A stretch of DNA of 64,000 nucleotides from Solirubrobacter sp963798325 (GTDB lineage Bacteria; Actinomycetota; Thermoleophilia; Solirubrobacterales; Solirubrobacteraceae), in assembly GCA_963798325.1 (NCBI GenBank), contig CAWCSS010000001.1, positions 124,001 through 188,000 of the forward strand, given 5' to 3'. Below the pieces are notes generated by a model that was not told the DNA's origin, made no database searches, and saw only the letters and a list, made by a program, of their open reading frames with translations. The translations under genes were made by a program, and so were the position numbers. Shown piece by piece: positions 10,359 to 18,552 of the stretch. How positions within the stretch are numbered: the first letter of the stretch is position 1; every line of letters begins with the position of its first letter.

Positions 10359-10921
10359 AGCTTTAGGTTCCATTCGAGCTCTTCGGCGGATGCGTCGGCG
10401 GCGTCGGCGCCGAGGGCCTGCTCGACGAGGTGCAGGGCCATGTCGATCCCGGAGGTGATGCCCGCGGCGGTGATGACGTCGCCCTCGTCGACGAAGCGGG
10501 CGTGCTCGTCGACGTCGGCGCCGTAGGTCTGGAGGTCCTGGTGGGAGGTGTGGTGGGTGGTCGCGCGGCGGCCCTTGAGGATGCCCGCCTCGGCCAGGAG
10601 CATCGCGCCGGTGCAGATCGAGCCGACGCGGCGGCCGGCCGCGTGGCGGTCGCGCAGCAGGGTCGGGATGACGCCGCGGCGGGCCTCGTGAGCGGCGCCG
10701 GGGCCGCCCTTGTCGTTCCAGCCGCCGCCCGGGACGAGCACGAGGTCCGGATCGCCGACGACGCCGTGCGGGATGATCCGCGCGCCGCCGGCGGAGGTGA
10801 CGTACTCGACCGGCTCGGCGGTCACGAAGGTGGTGTCCAGCCGGGCGCCCGCCAGCACCTCGAAGGGGCCGAACGCGTCGAGGTCGTCGAACCCGTCGAA
10901 CAGGAGGATCTCGATCTTCAT
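10352..10921 (-). CDS. DJ-1/PfpI family protein
   Basis: A 189-residue single-domain protein of the DJ-1/PfpI superfamily. The nucleophile elbow SICTGAMLLAEAGIL carries Cys103, followed by ATTHHTS and the C-terminal TAAGITSGIDMALH. I used the ATG at 10921 because GAGGA precedes it by about 7 bases; an upstream start 17 codons earlier would extend into the regulator promoter. It is divergent from a GlxA-type regulator whose ligand domain is homologous to it, with 72 bp between them. This suggests that the regulator controls this gene. The reaction (amidase, hydratase or glyoxalase-like) is not predictable. Confidence 0.85.
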   Translation of the reverse strand: MKIEILLFDGFDDLDAFGPFEVLAGARLDTTFVTAEPVEYVTSAGGARIIPHGVVGDPDLVLVPGGGWNDKGGPGAAHEARRGVIPTLLRDRHAAGRRVGSICTGAMLLAEAGILKGRRATTHHTSHQDLQTYGADVDEHARFVDEGDVITAAGITSGIDMALHLVEQALGADAADASAEELEWNLKLT

Positions 10922-10993
10922 GCCGAGATCCTCGCGCCGGGCGGCCGCGACCGCGAGTGGCAGGAAAGACAATGTTCGTTACGATCCTGCCAA

Positions 10994-11914
10994 GTGCCTC
11001 ACGAGATCGCCGTCCTCGCCCTCGATGCGGTCGTCCCGCTCGACCTCGCGATCCCCACGCAGGTGTTCGGGACCTACGACGAGGCGCCCTACCGCGTCAC
11101 GGTGTGCGCGGCCACGCCGATCGTCCCGACCACCGCCGGCTTCACGATCGGCGCGCAGGCAGGACTGGAAGCGCTGCACAGGGCCGACACGGTGATCGTG
11201 CCGGGCTTCGTCGACCACCTGCAACCGCCGCCCGACGAGGTGCTCGACGCGCTGCGCGCCACGCACGCACGGATGGTCTCGATCTGCACCGGCGCGTTCG
11301 CCCTGGCCGCGGCGGGCGTGCTCGACGGCCGCCGCGCGACCACCCACTGGCGCGACGCGCAGGACCTCGCGACGCGCTTCCCCCGCGTCCGGGTGGAGCC
11401 CGACGTGCTCTACGTGGACGAGGGCGACGTGCTCACCTCGGCCGGAGTCGCGTCGGGCATGGACCTGTGCCTGCACATCCTGCGCACCGACCACGGCGCC
11501 GCGCTGGCGAGCCGGATCGCGCGCAGGATCGTCGTCCCGCCGCACCGCGACGGCGGCCAGGCGCAGTTCGTGGAGCGCCCGCTCCCCGAGGGCGGCTCGC
11601 TCGCCCCCACCCGCGCCTGGGCGCTCGAGCGCCTGCACGAGCCGCTGACGGTGCGAATGCTCGCCGCGCACGCCCACGTCTCCGAGCGCACGTTCGCCCG
11701 CCGCTTCGCCGCCGAGACCGGCCTGCCGGTGCTGCGCTGGCTGCTCGCCCAGCGCGTCGACGCCGCCCGCCAGGCCCTGGAAGCGGGCGAGGCGAGCATC
11801 GACGAGATCGCCGACCGCTGCGGCTTCGGCACCGCCGCCAACCTGCGCAAGCACTTCCGCCGCCTGCTGGCGACGACGCCGACCGCCTACCGGCGGGCGT
11901 TCAGCCCCGCGTGA
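10994..11914 (+). CDS. GlxA/FtrA-type AraC family transcriptional regulator with DJ-1 domain
   Basis: A 306-residue regulator. Residues 1-190 form a DJ-1/PfpI-like ligand domain (ISICTG-type elbow at VSICTGAFALAAAGVL, Cys98). Residues 215-305 form an AraC HTH pair (LTVRMLAAHAHVSERTFARRF and SIDEIADRCGFGTAANLRKHF). The start is a GTG at 10994, the first codon that gives a complete DJ-1 domain; the longer open frame upstream runs antisense through the neighbouring gene. It probably activates the divergent PfpI gene. Confidence 0.9.
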   Translation: MPHEIAVLALDAVVPLDLAIPTQVFGTYDEAPYRVTVCAATPIVPTTAGFTIGAQAGLEALHRADTVIVPGFVDHLQPPPDEVLDALRATHARMVSICTGAFALAAAGVLDGRRATTHWRDAQDLATRFPRVRVEPDVLYVDEGDVLTSAGVASGMDLCLHILRTDHGAALASRIARRIVVPPHRDGGQAQFVERPLPEGGSLAPTRAWALERLHEPLTVRMLAAHAHVSERTFARRFAAETGLPVLRWLLAQRVDAARQALEAGEASIDEIADRCGFGTAANLRKHFRRLLATTPTAYRRAFSPA

Positions 11915-11971
11915 GCGGGCGCAGGAACCACAGGCCGAGGATCAGCACGCGGCGGCCGCCGGCGCGATCCA

Positions 11972-12814
11972 TCAGGCCAGGGCGAGCCAGACGTAGTAGG
12001 CGGCCACGAGGGCGAACAGCGCAGCGTCCACGCGGTCCAGCGCGCCGCCGTGAGCCCCGAACAGGGTCCCGGTGTCCTTGGTGCCCATGTCGCGCTTGAT
12101 CAGCGACTCGAACAGGTCACCGACCGGTGCGGCGATCGTCACCGCCAGGCCGAGCAGCAGGCCGTCGAGCCCGTCGAACCAGTGCTCGTCGCGGTAGGAG
12201 AGCCCGAGATACCAGACGACGAGCGTCCCGAGCACGATCCCGCACAGCAGGCCCTCGACCGTCTTGTTGGGCGAGATCCGCGGCGCGAGCTTGCGCCGGC
12301 CGAGGAAGCGCCCGCCGAAGTAGGCGCCGGTGTCGCCCACGAACGTGCCCAGCAGGACGAGGAAGACCAGCGCGCCGCCGTGGTCGAGCCCGCGCAACAG
12401 CGCGGCGTGCGCGACGCCGAGCCCGATCCAGACGAGGATCAGCGTCGTCACCGAGATCGAGGCCGTGATCCGCTCGCGGTGCGGCGAGGCCACCGCCAGG
12501 GCGAACGTCAACGGCACCGTGGCCATGAAGACCATCATGACCTGGGTCTCGTCGCCCAGCGTCCCCGCCACCACCAGGCCGAGCACGCCGATCATCGCCG
12601 CCAGCCGCACGGGCCGCGCCCGCACGAACATCACGGTCAGCTCGTGCACGCAGACGACCGCCAGCGCGGCGACGCCGGCGGCGAACACCCAGCCGCCGTA
12701 GTAGATGATCGCGACCGCGAAGACGATCGCCGGGATCGCGACGAGGATGCGCGGGATCAGGTCCGATCCGCCGGTCTTGCGCGGCTCGCGCTTCGCCCGC
12801 CTCGCCGCGCCCAT
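11972..12814 (-). CDS. cdsA: Phosphatidate cytidylyltransferase
   Basis: CdsA makes CDP-diacylglycerol from phosphatidate and CTP at the membrane. The 280-residue protein is mostly hydrophobic helices. It contains ISPNKTVEGLLCG and the C-terminal family signature SLIKRDMGTKDTGTLFGAHGG followed by ALDRVDA, which holds the metal-binding acidic residues. It follows uppS with one base between the genes, in the usual rpsB-to-cdsA order. The region 11915-11971 between it and the convergent regulator is GC-rich with no clear gene. Confidence 0.96.
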   Translation of the reverse strand: MGAARRAKREPRKTGGSDLIPRILVAIPAIVFAVAIIYYGGWVFAAGVAALAVVCVHELTVMFVRARPVRLAAMIGVLGLVVAGTLGDETQVMMVFMATVPLTFALAVASPHRERITASISVTTLILVWIGLGVAHAALLRGLDHGGALVFLVLLGTFVGDTGAYFGGRFLGRRKLAPRISPNKTVEGLLCGIVLGTLVVWYLGLSYRDEHWFDGLDGLLLGLAVTIAAPVGDLFESLIKRDMGTKDTGTLFGAHGGALDRVDAALFALVAAYYVWLALA

Positions 12815-12815
12815 C

Positions 12816-13478
12816 TCAGCGCACCCCGAAGCGGCGCACGCGCGCCTCGTAGTTGGCCAGGGCCTCCTCGAAGTCCGCGCGCGAGAAGTCGGGCCACAGG
12901 ACGTCGGTGAAGTGCAGCTCGGAGTACGCCGCCTGCCAGAGCAGGTAGTTGGAGATGCGCTGCTCCCCGGAGGTGCGGATCAGCAGGTCCGGGTCGTGCA
13001 TCTCGGGCGCGTAGAGCAGCTTGCGGAACTCGTCCTCGCCGCCGCCGGTGTATTGCTCGGCGGCGTCGAGGATCTCCGAGCGCCCGCCGTAGTTGAACGC
13101 GATGAACAGCGTCAGCCGCGTGTTCTCCGCGGTCGTGTCCTCCGCCCAGCGCATCTGCTCCAGCAGCTCCGGGAGCACGCCCTCGCGGCGGCCGACGAAG
13201 CGCATCTTGACGCCCTCCTCGTGCAGCTCGGGCGTCTCGTCGATGATGCGCGCGCTGAACAGCGCCATCAGCGCGTCGACCTCGTCCTGCGGGCGGTTCC
13301 AGTTCTCGGTCGAGAACGAGTACAGCGTCAGCTCGCGGACGCCGAGGTCGACGGCATCGCGCAGCCGGGCCTTGACCGTGTTGGCGCCTGCCTTATGACC
13401 TTCGGAGATCGGGACGCCGTGCTGGTGGGCCCACCGCCCGTTGCCATCCATGATGATGGCGACGTAGGTGGCGCTCAC
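12816..13478 (-). CDS. uppS: Isoprenyl (undecaprenyl-type) diphosphate synthase
   Basis: A cis-prenyltransferase of 220 residues that builds the polyprenyl carrier lipid for cell wall synthesis. The catalytic motif IIMDGNGRWAHQHG gives Asp11. The substrate-binding RTSGEQRISNYLLWQAAYSE and FTDVLWPDF are near the C-terminus. The start is GTG, overlapping the frr stop (GTGA). The chain length of the product (C50 or C55) cannot be decided from the sequence alone. Confidence 0.96.
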   Translation of the reverse strand: MSATYVAIIMDGNGRWAHQHGVPISEGHKAGANTVKARLRDAVDLGVRELTLYSFSTENWNRPQDEVDALMALFSARIIDETPELHEEGVKMRFVGRREGVLPELLEQMRWAEDTTAENTRLTLFIAFNYGGRSEILDAAEQYTGGGEDEFRKLLYAPEMHDPDLLIRTSGEQRISNYLLWQAAYSELHFTDVLWPDFSRADFEEALANYEARVRRFGVR

Positions 13479-14032
13479 ACCTCGGTGATCTCGGCTTCCT
13501 TGTTCTTGAGCAGGCCGTCGAGCTCGCTCACCTTGTCATTGGTGAGCTTCTGCAGCGCCTCCTCGGCGCGGTGCTCGTCGTCCGCCCCGGCTTCGCCGGC
13601 GTCACGCAGTTCCTTGAGGTCATGCATGACGTCGCGCCGGATGTTGCGAAGCGCGATCTTCCCGTCCTCGGTCAGCCCGCGCACGACCTTCACGAGCTGC
13701 TTGCGCCGCTCCTCGGTCAGCTCGGGGATCTGCAGGCGGATGATCGTGCCGTCGTTGTTCGGCGTCAGGCCGAGGTCGGACTCCAGGATCGCCCGCTCGA
13801 TCGCCTTCAGCGAGCTCTTGTCGTACGGCTGCACGGTGATCAGGCGCGCCTCGGGCGCGTTGATCGTCGCCATCTGCCGCAGCGGCGTCATCGTGCCGTA
13901 GTAGTCCACGTTGATGCGGTCGAGCAGGTTCGGGCTCGCCCGCCCGGCACGCACGGAGGTGAATTTCTGGCGCGTCGCCTCCACGGACTTGTCCATGTGC
14001 TCGCGCGCATCTGCAAGGAGTTCATCGATCAC
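13475..14032 (-). CDS. frr: Ribosome recycling factor
   Basis: RRF splits post-termination ribosomes together with EF-G. The protein is 185 residues, exactly the classical length, with VRAGRASPNLLDRINVDYYG and the C-terminal NIRRDVMHDLKEL. The start is GTG at 14030-14032, which overlaps the pyrH TGA (GTGA). A longer in-frame upstream reading is a shadow of pyrH and has the wrong composition. Confidence 0.97.
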   Translation of the reverse strand: MIDELLADAREHMDKSVEATRQKFTSVRAGRASPNLLDRINVDYYGTMTPLRQMATINAPEARLITVQPYDKSSLKAIERAILESDLGLTPNNDGTIIRLQIPELTEERRKQLVKVVRGLTEDGKIALRNIRRDVMHDLKELRDAGEAGADDEHRAEEALQKLTNDKVSELDGLLKNKEAEITEV

Positions 14033-14736
14033 GTCGTCACCAGCGTTCCCACACGGTCGCCGGAGATTATCCGGTTCATGTTGGAGTCGTCGGCCATGTT
14101 GAAGACCCGGATGTTCAGGTTGTTCTCCATGCACAGCGCGAACGCCGTCTGATCCATCACGCGCAGGTCGCGCTGGAGCGCCTCGCGGGCGGTGATCTCC
14201 TCGATGAACTCGGCGTTCGGGTCCTTGCGCGGGTCGGCGGTGTAGATGCCGTCGACGCCGTGCTTGGCCATCAGCAGGATCTCCGCGTGCATCTCGATCG
14301 CGCGCAGCGCGGCCGCGGTGTCGGAGGTCATGAACGGGTTGCCCGTGCCCGCCGCGAAGATCACGACGCGCTTCTTCTCCAGGTGGCGCATCGCGCGCCG
14401 GCGGATGTAGGGCTCGGCGACCTCGGAGATCGTGATCGCCGACTGCACGCGCGTGTGCACGTCGCGCTTCTCCAGCGCGTCCTGCAGCGTCAGCGCGTTG
14501 AGCACGATCGCGAGCATCCCCATGTAGTCCGCCGTGGCACGGTCCATGCCCTCGGCGGCGCTGGAGAGCCCGCGATAGATGTTGCCCGCGCCGAGCACGA
14601 TGCCGATCTCCACGCCACGGTCGTGGATGACCTTCAGCTGGTCGGCGATCGCGCCGACCGTGGCAGGGTCCGTCCCGTAGTCGAGCGGGCCCATGAGGGC
14701 CTCGCCCGACAGCTTGATCAGGACCCGGCTGAACAC
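14029..14736 (-). CDS. pyrH: UMP kinase
   Basis: PyrH phosphorylates UMP to UDP (amino acid kinase fold). The conserved sequence begins at FSRVLIKLSGEAL, followed by GIVLGAGNIYRG, the UMP-binding region (NALTLQDALEKRDVHTRVQSA) and the ATP-site FAAGTGNPFMTSDTAAALRA. I chose the GTG at 14736, preceded by GGGTGA, giving 235 residues. A TTG at 14796 would add 20 poorly conserved residues that coincide with the leader element at 14754-14786. Confidence 0.93.
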   Translation of the reverse strand: MFSRVLIKLSGEALMGPLDYGTDPATVGAIADQLKVIHDRGVEIGIVLGAGNIYRGLSSAAEGMDRATADYMGMLAIVLNALTLQDALEKRDVHTRVQSAITISEVAEPYIRRRAMRHLEKKRVVIFAAGTGNPFMTSDTAAALRAIEMHAEILLMAKHGVDGIYTADPRKDPNAEFIEEITAREALQRDLRVMDQTAFALCMENNLNIRVFNMADDSNMNRIISGDRVGTLVTT

Positions 14737-14753
14737 GGGTTCACCCGAATTGA

Positions 14754-14786
14754 GGTCGGATGATCGGGGTGGGGTGGAGGGGCTGC
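14754..14786 (-). promoter_or_regulatory. Leader element upstream of pyrH, shared with leuA
   Basis: This 33-base element matches the one upstream of leuA (60406-60438) at 27 positions, including an uninterrupted CCCGATCATCCG and CCCCTCC. Its CACCC can pair with the GGGTG that serves as the pyrH ribosome-binding site. A regulatory role is inferred from conservation and pairing; I do not recognise a named family. Confidence 0.45.
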
Positions 14787-14799
14787 CCGCCGTCAACTT

Positions 14800-15408
14800 T
14801 TACGCGCCGACCGCGAAGCGGGCGAAGCGCCGGATGACGACGTTCTCGCCAGTCGTGCCGGAGAGGTTCGAGCGCATCTGCTCGATCGTCTGTCCGCCGT
14901 ACTTGTCGGCGTTGACGTGCGGCTGGTTGAGCAGCACGACGTCGTTCATCCACGCCTTGAGCTTGCCCTCGGCGATCTTCGGGCGGATGTGCTCGGGCTT
15001 GTCGGCGGCCTGCTGCTCGAAGACCTTCAGCTCGGCGTCCTTGGCGTCCTGCGGGATCTCGTCCTCGGAGACGTAGAGGACGCCCGGCGACGCGGCGACG
15101 TGCATCGCGACCTCGCGGGCGAAGGACTGGAAGTCCTCGTTGCGGGCCACGAAGTCGGTGTTGCAGTCGACCTCGACCAGCACGCCGACCTTGCCGTTGG
15201 AGTGGATGTAGGAGGCGACCGTGCCCTCGGTGGCCTCGCGGCCGCCCATCTTGAGGGCCTTGTCGCCGAGGCGCACACGCAGGTACTCGACGCTGGCGTC
15301 GATGTCGCCGTTGTTCTCCTCGAGCGCCTTCTTGCACTCCATCATGCCCGCGCCCGTCTTGTCGCGGAGCTCCTTCACCTGCTTGGCGGAAATGGCCACG
15401 GTGCTCAA
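14800..15408 (-). CDS. tsf: Elongation factor Ts
   Basis: EF-Ts exchanges GDP for GTP on EF-Tu. The 202-residue protein is the short form common in actinobacteria and thermophiles. It has the N-terminal UBA-like domain (VKELRDKTGAGMMECKKAL), the core motif DCNTDFVARNEDF and one dimerisation domain region. The reading begins with TTG overlapping the rpsB stop (TTGA). A GTG three codons later (15399) is an alternative start. Confidence 0.95.
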   Translation of the reverse strand: MSTVAISAKQVKELRDKTGAGMMECKKALEENNGDIDASVEYLRVRLGDKALKMGGREATEGTVASYIHSNGKVGVLVEVDCNTDFVARNEDFQSFAREVAMHVAASPGVLYVSEDEIPQDAKDAELKVFEQQAADKPEHIRPKIAEGKLKAWMNDVVLLNQPHVNADKYGGQTIEQMRSNLSGTTGENVVIRRFARFAVGA

Positions 15409-16604
15409 TTCTCTTCCTTCGTCTCGGCGTTCTCAGCGGCAGCGGCGGCCTCTTCGGCGACGGCGCTCGGGCCCGGCTCCGGAGCGGCCGCCTCGGGCTC
15501 GGCCTTGACCTCGGCCGCCTTCTCGCGCGCGCCCTCGGCGTCCGACGGCTCCTCAGCGGGAGACGCGGGGCCCTTCTCGTGCTCGACCTTGTCCGGCGCC
15601 TCGACCTGCTCGGCGCTGCTCGGACCGGGGGTACCCGCGGCGGGAGCGGCGGATTCGGTCGCGGCCTGGCCGGCGGCCTCGGCCTCGGCGCTGCCCGTGC
15701 CCTCGACCGTGCGGCCGGCGGTCTCGACGGCCTCGGCCACCTGGGCCTCGGCGACGTCGCGCGGCTCGCCCTCGCCCGCCTGCGTCAGCGCGGCCTCGGC
15801 GGCGGCGCGCTCGGCGGCGGCCGCGGCGGCCTTCTCCTCCTCCTCGCGGCGCTGGCGCTCCTCGGCCTCACGCTGCTGCTGGGCGGCGGCCTCGGCGCGG
15901 GCCTGCTCCTCCTCGGAGCGGAAGCGCGCGCGGCCCTGCTGGACCACGTCGCCGATGGCCTGGGTGATGATGTTGCAGGCGCGGATCGCGTCGTCGTTGC
16001 CCGGGATCACGTAGTCGATGCCGTCCGGGTCGGCGTTGGTGTCGACCAGGCCGATGATCGGGATCCGCAGGCGCTGGGCCTCGCGGACGGCGATCGCCTC
16101 GGTCTTGAGGTCGATCACGAACATCGCGTCGGGGACGCGGGTCATGTTCTTGACGCCGCCCAGGTTGGCCTGAAGCTTGAGCAGGTCGGCCTCGGCGGAC
16201 AGGCGCTCACGCGTCGGCAGCAGCGACAGCTGGCCGTCGGCCTGGTAGCGCTCGAGGTCGTGCAGGCGCTTGATGCGCGCGGACATCGTCTGGTAGTTCG
16301 TCAGCAGGCCACCGAGCCAGCGGTGGTTGACGTAGGGCATGTTCGCCGCGGTGGCGATGTCGCGGATGCCGTCGCGCGCCTGCTTCTTGGTACCGACGAA
16401 CAGGACCGTGCCGCCGCGGTGGGCGATCTCGGTCGCGAACTGCTGCGCCTGGTTGAGCAGCGCCTGCGTCTTGAGCAGGTCGATCAGGTAGATGCCGCCG
16501 TTCTCGCCGTGGATGAAACGGCGCATCTTCGGGTTCCAGCGGCGTGTCTGATGGCCGAAGTGGACTCCGGCTTCCAGCAGTTCCCTGAGGCCAATTTCGG
16601 CCAT
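15405..16604 (-). CDS. rpsB: 30S ribosomal protein S2 with long acidic C-terminal extension
   Basis: Residues 1-235 are a normal S2 (LRELLEAGVHFGHQTRRWNPKM, VGTKKQARDGI, HRWLGGLLTNYQT, GLVDTNADPDGIDYVIPGNDDAIRAC). After this comes about 165 extra residues: a charged, probably helical segment (SEEEQARAEAAAQQQREAEE) and then a low-complexity Ala/Glu/Pro tail. S2 proteins are usually 230-300 residues. Translation starts at an ATG after AAGGAG, and the stop overlaps tsf by four bases. Confidence 0.97.
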   Translation of the reverse strand: MAEIGLRELLEAGVHFGHQTRRWNPKMRRFIHGENGGIYLIDLLKTQALLNQAQQFATEIAHRGGTVLFVGTKKQARDGIRDIATAANMPYVNHRWLGGLLTNYQTMSARIKRLHDLERYQADGQLSLLPTRERLSAEADLLKLQANLGGVKNMTRVPDAMFVIDLKTEAIAVREAQRLRIPIIGLVDTNADPDGIDYVIPGNDDAIRACNIITQAIGDVVQQGRARFRSEEEQARAEAAAQQQREAEERQRREEEEKAAAAAAERAAAEAALTQAGEGEPRDVAEAQVAEAVETAGRTVEGTGSAEAEAAGQAATESAAPAAGTPGPSSAEQVEAPDKVEHEKGPASPAEEPSDAEGAREKAAEVKAEPEAAAPEPGPSAVAEEAAAAAENAETKEEN

Positions 16605-16658
16605 GGTGGGACTCCTTGTAAACGTGATGTGCAGTCCCGGGCACGAGGGTTGCGCGAA

Positions 16659-16680
16659 CCCGGCGCGTCTGTACGCCGGG
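16659..16680 (-). promoter_or_regulatory. rpsB: Hairpin in the rpsB leader
   Basis: CCCGGCG and CGCCGGG flank a small loop about 55 bases upstream of the rpsB start. rpsB leaders in many bacteria bind S2 for autoregulation, so this hairpin is a candidate, but that role is inferred. The rest of 16681-16866 up to rluD shows no gene and presumably contains the rpsB promoter. Confidence 0.35.
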
Positions 16681-16866
16681 CAGGAATCGCGGTCCTCGGG
16701 TGAGCCGTAAGGAAGCTCTCGCCCGGGGTAGGAAACTTGTCGGGGAGACAGTCTAGGAAGTCTGGAGAAAAACCTGCGTGGGCCTCAGGCCGGCGAAGAC
16801 GGGTCGGTTCTCGAAAGTTTTTGCGGACGCCTGCGTTTCGAGCTGTGACGGTCGGTCCAGGTTCCC

Positions 16867-17763
16867 CTACACCACATGGTCCGTCCGTTCCCCTGACGCC
16901 TGCCGGAGGGCCCTCACCAGGTCCTCCGGCAGTGGCGCCCGCAGGTCCACTGCTGCCCCGGTTCTCGGATGCTCGAACGCGAGTCGCCGAGCATGCAGGA
17001 ACTGCCGGCTCAGACCGTGCCGGTGCGCGTGCCCGTAGTCGGGATCGCCCGCCACCGGGTGCCCGATCGCCAGCAGATGGGCGCGGATCTGGTGCGTGCG
17101 CCCCGTCTCGAGCGTCACGCGCAGCAGCGTGTCGTCCGGGAACGCCTGCTCGGTCTCGAAGTGGGTGACCGCATGGTGCGGGTCGTCGGTATCGGTGGAG
17201 ATCTTCGTTCGCGAGCGGCGGTCGCGGCCCAGCGGCGCGTCGATCGTGCCGCGCCGCGCGGGCGGGCGGCCCTCGACCAGGGCGACGTACTCGCGGGTGA
17301 TCTCGCGCGCTCGCAGCGCCTGCTGGAGCGCGGCGTGGGTCTCCTCGTCGCGAGCCAGCACGAGCAGGCCGCTGGTGTCGCGATCGAGCCGGTGCACGAC
17401 CCCGGGGCGCTCCGGCTCAGGTCCGCCCGCCACGCGGCCGGCCAGCGCCTGCACGAGCGTTCCCCGCTGGTTGCCCTGGCCGGGATGGACGACCACGCCC
17501 GCGGGCTTGTCGACGACGATCAGGTGCTCGTCCTCGTAGGCGATCTCGAACCGCGCCGGCGGGACGTCCTCGCGGTGGCGCTCCGGCGGCGTCTCGACGT
17601 CGATCGTCTCGCCCCCGCCGAGCACGTGGCGCTTGGGCTTGGGCACGCCGTCGACGCGCACGAACCCGCCGTCGATCAGCTTCTGCGCCTTCGCGCGGGT
17701 GCCGGCGTGCTCGGCCAGGAAGACGTCCAGCCGCTCGCCCGCGGCCTCGGGCGGGACCTTCAT
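16867..17763 (-). CDS. RluA/RluD family pseudouridine synthase
   Basis: A 298-residue RNA pseudouridine synthase of the RluD type, acting on 23S rRNA in relatives. An S4 RNA-binding domain spans residues 1-60 (GERLDVFLAEHAGTRAKAQK). The catalytic domain holds HRLDRDTSGLLVLA with the nucleophile Asp127, and later RTHQIRAHLLAIGHPVAGD. The ATG at 17763 overlaps the lspA stop (ATGA). Gene order lspA-rluD is common in actinobacteria. Confidence 0.94.
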   Translation of the reverse strand: MKVPPEAAGERLDVFLAEHAGTRAKAQKLIDGGFVRVDGVPKPKRHVLGGGETIDVETPPERHREDVPPARFEIAYEDEHLIVVDKPAGVVVHPGQGNQRGTLVQALAGRVAGGPEPERPGVVHRLDRDTSGLLVLARDEETHAALQQALRAREITREYVALVEGRPPARRGTIDAPLGRDRRSRTKISTDTDDPHHAVTHFETEQAFPDDTLLRVTLETGRTHQIRAHLLAIGHPVAGDPDYGHAHRHGLSRQFLHARRLAFEHPRTGAAVDLRAPLPEDLVRALRQASGERTDHVV

Positions 17764-18206
17764 TGCTTCTTCTCCAGGACCCACAGCAGCGCGACGACGC
17801 CGACCGTGACCGCGATGTCGGCGACGTTGAACGCCGGCCAGTGCGGCAGCTTGACGAAGTCGGTGACCGAGCCGAGGCGGATGCGGTCGATCAGGTTCCC
17901 GGCCGCGCCGCCGACCAGCAGGCCGGTCGGCAGCCACACGAGGGGCCGGTTGAGGTGGGTGGCGAAGAACGCGATCAGCGCGGCGAGCGCGATCAGCGCC
18001 ACGATCACCACCAGCGGGCCGCCGCCGGAGAGCATCGAGAACGCGACGCCGGTGTTCTTGGCGTGGACCAGGTCGACGCCCGGAACCACGTCCACGACCT
18101 CTCCGGGCTTGATCTCGCTGCGGACGATCGCCTTCGTGATCTGGTCAGCGGCAACGACGATCCCCGCCACCAGCGCGGCTTTCGCCACCGTGCGTCCGGC
18201 GGACAC
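17760..18206 (-). CDS. lspA: Lipoprotein signal peptidase
   Basis: LspA is the aspartic membrane peptidase that removes signal peptides from prolipoproteins. The 148-residue protein has four hydrophobic segments. The catalytic aspartates are visible as GNLIDR (Asp107) and FNVADIAV (Asp130), and the conserved KNTGVAFSML lies between. GTG start; its first base overlaps the last base of the yggT stop. Confidence 0.96.
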   Translation of the reverse strand: MSAGRTVAKAALVAGIVVAADQITKAIVRSEIKPGEVVDVVPGVDLVHAKNTGVAFSMLSGGGPLVVIVALIALAALIAFFATHLNRPLVWLPTGLLVGGAAGNLIDRIRLGSVTDFVKLPHWPAFNVADIAVTVGVVALLWVLEKKQ

Positions 18207-18502
18207 TAGCCGGGCCGGATCAGCTCGACGAGAACCTGCCCGCCGATGATCTGCAGCGCGAGGATGGCCACGATCGGGCTGAAGTCGATCGGGCCGAACT
18301 GCAGACCGAGGCGGCGGAAGAGGCGTAGATACGGGTTCGTCACGTCGCGCAGGAAGTCCAGGACCGCGTTGAGCGGGCGCGAGTACGGCACGCGCACGCC
18401 GAACGAGAAGATCCAGGACACGATGATCGAGGCGAAGATGATCAGCGTGTAGACGTTGACCAGCGCCGCGAGGAAGTCGGCGATTTCAGTGCGGGCTTGC
18501 AT
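18206..18502 (-). CDS. YggT family membrane protein
   Basis: A small membrane protein (98 residues from the ATG at 18502; a GTG at 18511 is possible) with two hydrophobic helices around VYTLIIFASIIVSWIF and FSPIVAILALQIIG, and the family motif PYLRLFRRLGLQFGPIDFSPI. YggT proteins sit beside sepF in actinobacteria and are thought to help cell division or membrane integrity. Their exact role is unknown. Confidence 0.9.
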   Translation of the reverse strand: MQARTEIADFLAALVNVYTLIIFASIIVSWIFSFGVRVPYSRPLNAVLDFLRDVTNPYLRLFRRLGLQFGPIDFSPIVAILALQIIGGQVLVELIRPG

Positions 18503-18552
18503 TTGCGCCACTCAGTGTGACGCGTCTGAGCGTGAACCAGCCGGGCCCGCGC

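Noticed and set aside
14737..14796. Longer pyrH starting at TTG
   Set aside because: The extra residues are not conserved in UMP kinases, and the region matches the non-coding leuA leader element.
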